A stretch of 64,000 bases of DNA, taken from NCBI RefSeq assembly GCF_009380165.1, contig NZ_WHUF01000002.1:496001-560000 (forward strand), given 5' to 3'. Source of the stretch: Rugamonas rivuli (lineage in GTDB: Bacteria > Pseudomonadota > Gammaproteobacteria > Burkholderiales > Burkholderiaceae_D). This document shows, piece after piece, positions 62,043-64,000 of this stretch; within the stretch, counting starts at the first letter, position 1, and the number at the start of each line of letters is the position of its first letter. The notes under the pieces were generated by a model that was not told the DNA's origin, ran no database searches, and saw only the letters and a program-made list of their open reading frames with translations. Both the position numbers and the translations under genes were made by a program.

Positions 62043-64000
62043 TCAAATGACGCGGTACTGGTCAAGTTGCGCTGCCCCGCGCATCGCAGGGTCGCTGATG
62101 GACGGCAAGCCGTTTTCCAGATGGCCGGCGAAGCGGCGCATCCAGCCCGGCAAGCCAGCCACACGCAGGCTGTAGTCGTACCAGTTGGAACTTGATGCCA
62201 GGGGAAGCCGGACGGCGCTCCTCGAGCGTGCGACGACGCGCACTTCCAGCGGCTTGTTCGCGTAATACTTGTTGGCGGTGAGTACGAAGGTGCATGGCTG
62301 TGCGCCATTGTTGACCAGCTCAATGAGCAGCTCGCCGGCGCTGCGTTCGGCGCGCAGGCTCATTTCCGGCCAGGCAGCGTTGCCGTCACCGCGCACGTCC
62401 CCAACGATGTGGCGATGGAAGCCGTTCGGTCCCAGTACCCAGAGATCGTAGGCAGATGCGGTGTTCCAGCGGCCTTTGAGCTGTTTGCCAGGTTCGACCG
62501 TATAGCGGCGCGGGACCTGATCCAGCGCCAGGCGGTCGTACACATGAAACACCGCCCCGGCTTCGCCCTGGTTGTCGAAACTGAGCTCCACCTGGCCGCC
62601 TCCGACCGGCACCTGTGCCTGCACCTGGAGTTCGTAGGGCAGGGCGCGTGCCGGACGCACGCCGGCAGCCTGGACCGGTGCCGTCAGGGTGGTCGGCGTT
62701 GCGGGTACCTTGGTGTTTGGCAGGCTCAGCGCCATCGAACGCCGCGCAGCCGTTTCCGGCAGCAGTTGTGTGAAGCCGTTGTCGTTCGGGTTGGCGAAGT
62801 CGAAACAGGACAACAGGTTGCCGCTCACCGCACGGCGCCATGGGCTGATCAGCGGCTCGCGCACACCGAAACGCGCCTCGATGAAACGCACCACCGAGGT
62901 GTGGTCGAAGACCTGCGAATTCACCCAGCCGCCCTTGGTCCACGGCGAGATGACATACATCGGAACGCGCGGCCCGAGACCGTAGGGGCGATGGTGCGTC
63001 CGTGCATCGGCGCCGTTGAGCACGTGATGGTACTCGCCGGTCGTGTCGACGGTCGACGCACCGGCGAGCTGCGACTGCGCCGGATTGCTGCTGTAGCTCG
63101 TGTATGCAGGAACGGCCGGCGGTGGCATGTGGTCGAAGAAGCCGTCATTCTCGTCGAAGTTGATGATCAGGACCGTCTTGCTCCAGCTGTCGGGATTGGC
63201 GGTCAGGGCGTCCAGCACGCGCGCGATGTAGTCGGCGCCCGACGCCGGACTCGAGGGGCCCGGGTGTTCGGAGCCTTCGGCGGTCGCGACGACCCAGCTG
63301 ACCTGCGGCAGGCGGTTGGCCAGCACGTCGGCCTTGAGCAGGTCGATGTCGCGCGTGGTGGTGCCGCGATCGCGCAGGGATTGCGAATAGCCCGGCCGGC
63401 GATACCACGCGTTGCGGAAGGAGCGGAATCCGGCCAGCGAGTTATCGGTGAAGTTGTCCGCCATGTTCTGGTAAACCTGCCAGCGGATACCCGCCGCTTC
63501 GAGCCGCTCCGGATAGGTGGTCCACAAGTAGTCGGTGGACATGTCCGGATTGAAGTCGTCGCGGCTGTTGTCCGTCGACGGGCCGCCCGCAGCCGCCAGG
63601 GGATCGTTGTGACCGCTGAACAGAAACAGCCGGTTGGTGTTGGTGCCGGTCTGGGTTGCGCAGTGATAGTGGTCGCAGATGGTAAAGGCACGCGCCAGCG
63701 CGAACTGGAAGGGAATGTCGGCGTCAGCGTAATAGCCCATCGCGCGGTTCTGCTTGACCGTGCACCAGTCATTCATACGTCCGTGGTCCCACGCCAGCTG
63801 GGCGTCGAGCCAGGCATGGGGCGTCCCGGCCACGCGCATGACTGGAAAGTCCTGCACCGTGTTGAGCCGGAACGGCGCGATGGCGCTGCCCTGTGGCCAG
63901 TTGGGCCGGCCAGGCACCGGCGCCCCACCGACAGAGCGCTGCACGAAGACCGATTTGCGATTGAAGAGATTTTGCCGGTCCATCACCGGAATCGGAAAGG
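62043..64000 (-). CDS. Phosphocholine-specific phospholipase C (5' partial)
   Basis: The frame runs off the right edge, so the N-terminus (signal and the first catalytic residues) is missing; 652 codons before the stop are visible. Typical features are WDHGRMNDWCTVKQNRAMGY, FTICDHYHCATQTGTNTNRL, TVLIINFDENDGFFDHMPPP and HTSVVRFIEARFG, with two C-terminal DUF756-like beta domains (YDLWVLGPNGFHRH). These enzymes release phosphorylcholine from phosphatidylcholine outside the cell, and relatives are Tat-exported. It lies 19 bp before the PEP-CTERM gene and may be cotranscribed. Confidence 0.92.
   Translation of the reverse strand, partial: FPIPVMDRQNLFNRKSVFVQRSVGGAPVPGRPNWPQGSAIAPFRLNTVQDFPVMRVAGTPHAWLDAQLAWDHGRMNDWCTVKQNRAMGYYADADIPFQFALARAFTICDHYHCATQTGTNTNRLFLFSGHNDPLAAAGGPSTDNSRDDFNPDMSTDYLWTTYPERLEAAGIRWQVYQNMADNFTDNSLAGFRSFRNAWYRRPGYSQSLRDRGTTTRDIDLLKADVLANRLPQVSWVVATAEGSEHPGPSSPASGADYIARVLDALTANPDSWSKTVLIINFDENDGFFDHMPPPAVPAYTSYSSNPAQSQLAGASTVDTTGEYHHVLNGADARTHHRPYGLGPRVPMYVISPWTKGGWVNSQVFDHTSVVRFIEARFGVREPLISPWRRAVSGNLLSCFDFANPNDNGFTQLLPETAARRSMALSLPNTKVPATPTTLTAPVQAAGVRPARALPYELQVQAQVPVGGGQVELSFDNQGEAGAVFHVYDRLALDQVPRRYTVEPGKQLKGRWNTASAYDLWVLGPNGFHRHIVGDVRGDGNAAWPEMSLRAERSAGELLIELVNNGAQPCTFVLTANKYYANKPLEVRVVARSRSAVRLPLASSSNWYDYSLRVAGLPGWMRRFAGHLENGLPSISDPAMRGAAQLDQYRVI

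Overview
The window looks like a chromosome segment of a betaproteobacterium of the order Burkholderiales, most likely family Oxalobacteraceae (Massilia/Duganella-like). This rests on the GC-rich codon use from about 11.5 kb onward, a complete isc operon in the usual order, an ilvI-ilvN-ilvC ... pssA-leuA neighbourhood, a sigma factor/DUF3619/DUF3106/RDD cluster, and a PEP-CTERM protein beside a phosphocholine-type phospholipase C. The assignment is inferred from gene content; no 16S gene is present.

Positions 1 to about 11,533 are different: clearly lower GC, genes on both strands, several TTG starts and few recognisable families. They hold a large protein with a C-terminal PD-(D/E)XK-like nuclease motif (cut by the left edge), two Schlafen/AlbA_2-type proteins (one with an apparently frameshifted N-terminus), an unknown protein, and a coupled pair made of a helical-repeat protein and a PIN-type nuclease. 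The last gene is a complete COG1533/PA0069-like radical SAM gene behind a near-perfect LexA (SOS) box. It is followed by the 3' part of a GC-rich host homologue that begins abruptly at the cluster-binding motif. I read this as the right end of a genomic island that broke a radical SAM (putative DNA-repair) gene and carries its own SOS-linked version of it. The left end and any integrase lie outside the window.

11.5-36.5 kb is host chromosome: an O-methyltransferase with a divergent TetR regulator, an exported GH36 alpha-galactosidase, ChaC, and a LysR-controlled aromatic-catabolism operon (VOC protein, FAH-family hydrolase, AAHS transporter, maleylacetoacetate isomerase). Next come a Fur-linked TonB-dependent receptor, a four-gene MacAB/FtsX-type ABC efflux operon between two membrane GGDEF proteins, two tandem exported agmatine-deiminase-like enzymes with a LysR regulator, and an atypical uracil-DNA-glycosylase-like protein.

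36.6-49.4 kb holds iscR-iscS-iscU-iscA-hscB-hscA-fdx-iscX behind an IscR type-1 site, followed by a methyltransferase, threonine aldolase, a pseudouridine-synthase-like protein, a prolyl oligopeptidase and the sigma factor/DUF3619/DUF3106/RDD cluster. 49.9-64 kb holds branched-chain amino acid synthesis (ilvI, ilvN, ilvC, later leuA), interrupted by a ParD/ParE-type toxin-antitoxin pair, an Lgt-family protein with an altered signature, two tandem SIMPL proteins and pssA. It ends with an exported chorismate mutase, a TlpA-like protein, a PEP-CTERM protein and a phospholipase C cut by the right edge. I saw no rRNA, tRNA, CRISPR array or transposase.
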